The notes under the pieces were generated by a model, which was given only the letters and a program-made list of their open reading frames with translations, made no database searches and was not told the DNA's origin. This document shows, one piece after another, positions 62,463-64,000 of a stretch of DNA of 64,000 nucleotides. Source of the stretch: Bifidobacterium vespertilionis (GTDB lineage Bacteria; Actinomycetota; Actinomycetes; Actinomycetales; Bifidobacteriaceae). The position numbers and the translations under genes were made by a program. The stretch covers positions 124,001 to 188,000 of the forward strand of contig NZ_RZNZ01000004.1 of assembly GCF_008698145.1 (NCBI RefSeq). Direction: 5' to 3'. The stretch's first letter is position 1. Every line of letters begins with the position of its first letter.

Positions 62463-64000
62463 ATGAGCAAGGACGCCAAACCCACCATCTATTCCATCGC
62501 CAAACGCCTCAATCTCAGTCCCTCCGCCGTTTCCCGCGCGCTGAACCACCCCGGCCGCATGAGCGAGCAGACCGAGGAGCTGATCCGGCGCACGGCGCAC
62601 GAGATGGGATATGTGAAGGTGAGGCAGCTGCGACGGCCCGCCTCGAATCTGGTGGCGGCGCTGACGCCCAACCTGTCCGACCGCAAATCGGAGGCCCTGC
62701 TGAGGGCTGCGAAGCGGCGACTGGATGCCCGAGGCTTCCATACGCTGATCTTCGAGGAGACCGATATGGTCACCGGAGACGGCCTGTCCCCAAGGTTCCT
62801 GGAATCCGGAGCGACCGGCGCCATCCTCTACCATCCACTGAACCTGTCCGGCCAGGAGATCCTGAAGCTGGCCGGACAGATGCCCGTCATTGCGGTGGAT
62901 CGCAATGTTCCCCGTGTCGTCGGCGCGCAAATCGATCCGGATCAGGCCACGGAACAGGCCCTTGACGCATTGCATGCGATGGGCCACGCCGGTCTGGTCT
63001 ATCTGCAACGGGAAACGCCCACATGGGTCTCCGAACATGTAGGGCAGCTGCTGGCCAAGGGGTGCGCGGCCCGCGGCATGCAATTCCGCGTGCTGCGCAA
63101 CTGCCTGTCCGTGCCGCAGGCCGGATCGGGTACATTGGAGCGGTTCCTGCGCAATCCGGCCAGCGCAGTCTTCGCCTCCACCGGCAACATCGCGGCCGGT
63201 TTCGCGGTCGCCGCGCAGAGACGCGGCATCCGCATCCCACAGGATCTTTCGCTCGTCATGCTCGGCGACAACCCCCATGAAAGCGTCATCTCCCCCGTCA
63301 TCGCGCAGATCACCGAGCCGATGGACGATCTGGGCAAACAGGCCGCCGAAACGCTGATCGACATGATCGAGGATCCCAGGCACCCGCGGACCATCGATCT
63401 GCGCCAGCCCTCATGCTTCCTTCCGGGTGCCAGCATCGCCAAGCCCAACACCCGGCGCAGCGCACCGGCCTCCACCATCCGCGAGGACCCCCTGCACATG
63501 CAGACCAGCGAGCGCATCACGCTCACCGTGCTGTCCTCCTCGATCCGGGACCTCGAGCCGCTCATCGAGCGCTACCAACAGGAGCATCCGAACATCGAGG
63601 TCCAACCGCAGAAGGGCGGCATGGCCGATTTCGATGGCAATACCGCCAATCAGAACGGCACACTCGGCCAGGAAGGCACCTTGGCCGAATACCGGCGGCG
63701 ATTCCGCCACAACGAGGACGTGCCGGATCTGCTGGTCACCGAATACCGCAACCTGCCCCAGTTGGAAAGCGACGGCATGCTCCTCAACTTCTCCGCGCCG
63801 CTGATCGAGAACACTTACAAGCCCCGCTTCCGCGACGACTGCTGGCAGGCCGTGCACCGCCAGGCGGGACTGTACGGCGTGCCCTCCAATTACGGCACCA
63901 TGGCCATGTTCTATCGCACGGACATTCTGGACCGGTTCGGCGGCGCGCCGCCGCGAACATGGCATGATCTGATCGATCTGGGAGCGAGGATCCACAATGA
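62463..64000 (+). CDS. LacI-type regulator fused to an ABC solute-binding-protein domain (runs off window)
   Basis: At least 512 residues are present with no stop. Residues 8-55 are a LacI helix-turn-helix (TIYSIAKRLNLSPSAVSRAL). Residues about 60-315 are a LacI sensor domain (VAALTPNLSDRKSEA ... VMLGDNPHESVISPVI). A linker rich in Ser/Thr/Pro follows. From residue 352 a second, MalE-like binding domain begins: ITLTVLSSSIRDLEPLIERY, PDLLVTEYRNLPQLESDGML, then YGVPSNYGTMAMFYRTDILD. The frame is unbroken, with no frameshift at the junction. No leader exists, so the binding domain is cytoplasmic and presumably senses the imported oligosaccharide. It likely controls the divergent importer. Confidence 0.9.
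   Translation, partial: MSKDAKPTIYSIAKRLNLSPSAVSRALNHPGRMSEQTEELIRRTAHEMGYVKVRQLRRPASNLVAALTPNLSDRKSEALLRAAKRRLDARGFHTLIFEETDMVTGDGLSPRFLESGATGAILYHPLNLSGQEILKLAGQMPVIAVDRNVPRVVGAQIDPDQATEQALDALHAMGHAGLVYLQRETPTWVSEHVGQLLAKGCAARGMQFRVLRNCLSVPQAGSGTLERFLRNPASAVFASTGNIAAGFAVAAQRRGIRIPQDLSLVMLGDNPHESVISPVIAQITEPMDDLGKQAAETLIDMIEDPRHPRTIDLRQPSCFLPGASIAKPNTRRSAPASTIREDPLHMQTSERITLTVLSSSIRDLEPLIERYQQEHPNIEVQPQKGGMADFDGNTANQNGTLGQEGTLAEYRRRFRHNEDVPDLLVTEYRNLPQLESDGMLLNFSAPLIENTYKPRFRDDCWQAVHRQAGLYGVPSNYGTMAMFYRTDILDRFGGAPPRTWHDLIDLGARIHN

Overview
This window is about 63% GC and looks like a Bifidobacterium (Bifidobacteriaceae) chromosome. The evidence is a galacto-N-biose/lacto-N-biose (GNB/LNB) gene set (GH112 phosphorylase, NahK kinase, GalT, ROK regulator, sugar ABC transporter), a murB-rpmG-tRNA block, AGGAGG-type ribosome sites, and many intergenic repeats built on GGATCCTTCGAC / GCTCAGGATGAC. 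Species cannot be assigned from the sequence alone. Almost every gene serves carbohydrate use, and most lie on the minus strand. There is no prophage, insertion sequence, cas gene or replication origin.

Layout. 1-9.96 kb: pectin island I, with GH28 polygalacturonase, CE8 pectin methylesterase, a truncated GH105, a GPH-type sugar symporter, an RpiB-fold isomerase plus KduD/DhuD-type reductase for 4-deoxy-5-keto-uronate, a complete GH105 and an AraC regulator. 10.3-13.0 kb: RhaM-like protein, lactonase and SDR dehydrogenase, read as the upper oxidative L-rhamnose pathway. 13.2-27.2 kb: nagA, nagB, a NagC-type ROK regulator, ROK kinase, galT, nahK, lnpA and the ABC transporter of the GNB/LNB system. 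27.7-33.2 kb: an unexplained FadR/GntR-HExxH-HyuA-permease cluster. 33.4-37.5 kb: AEC permease, IclR, rhmA and rhmD, the lower L-rhamnose pathway. 37.9-39.3 kb: a stand-alone DUF4143-type ATPase. 39.4-47.2 kb: uxaC, a TpiA fusion, a histidine phosphatase, a class II aldolase, a LacI regulator and uxaB (galacturonate catabolism plus triose-phosphate recycling). 47.3-50.0 kb: murB, rpmG, tRNA-Met, tRNA-Thr, tRNA-Tyr and a small HTH protein. 50.4-64.0 kb: pectin island II for rhamnogalacturonan I, with an SGNH esterase, CE12 acetylesterase, GH42 galactosidase, a YetA/PL26-like exo-lyase, an Lpl-type ABC importer and a divergent, window-truncated LacI regulator fused to a solute-binding protein.

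Together the genes describe removal of methyl and acetyl esters from pectin, trimming of galactan side chains, and cleavage and import of homogalacturonan and rhamnogalacturonan fragments. GH105 would split the unsaturated uronate from rhamnose. Galacturonate would go through UxaC/UxaB, the unsaturated uronate through the isomerase/reductase pair, and rhamnose through the non-phosphorylated RhmD/RhmA route. A repeated motif, TGCAAC-N3-TGGCAAC on the coding strand, sits 60-125 bp upstream of six of these units and suggests one shared regulator. A second site, TCCCAWTATTTGGSA, links the two halves of the rhamnose pathway.

The least ordinary material is: the LacI-solute-binding-protein fusion; a 107-nt nested hairpin present twice at the 3' ends of two dehydrogenase genes with different but self-complementary stems; several arrays of short palindromes at 50-62 bp periods; the TpiA fusion; and the HExxH/HyuA cluster.
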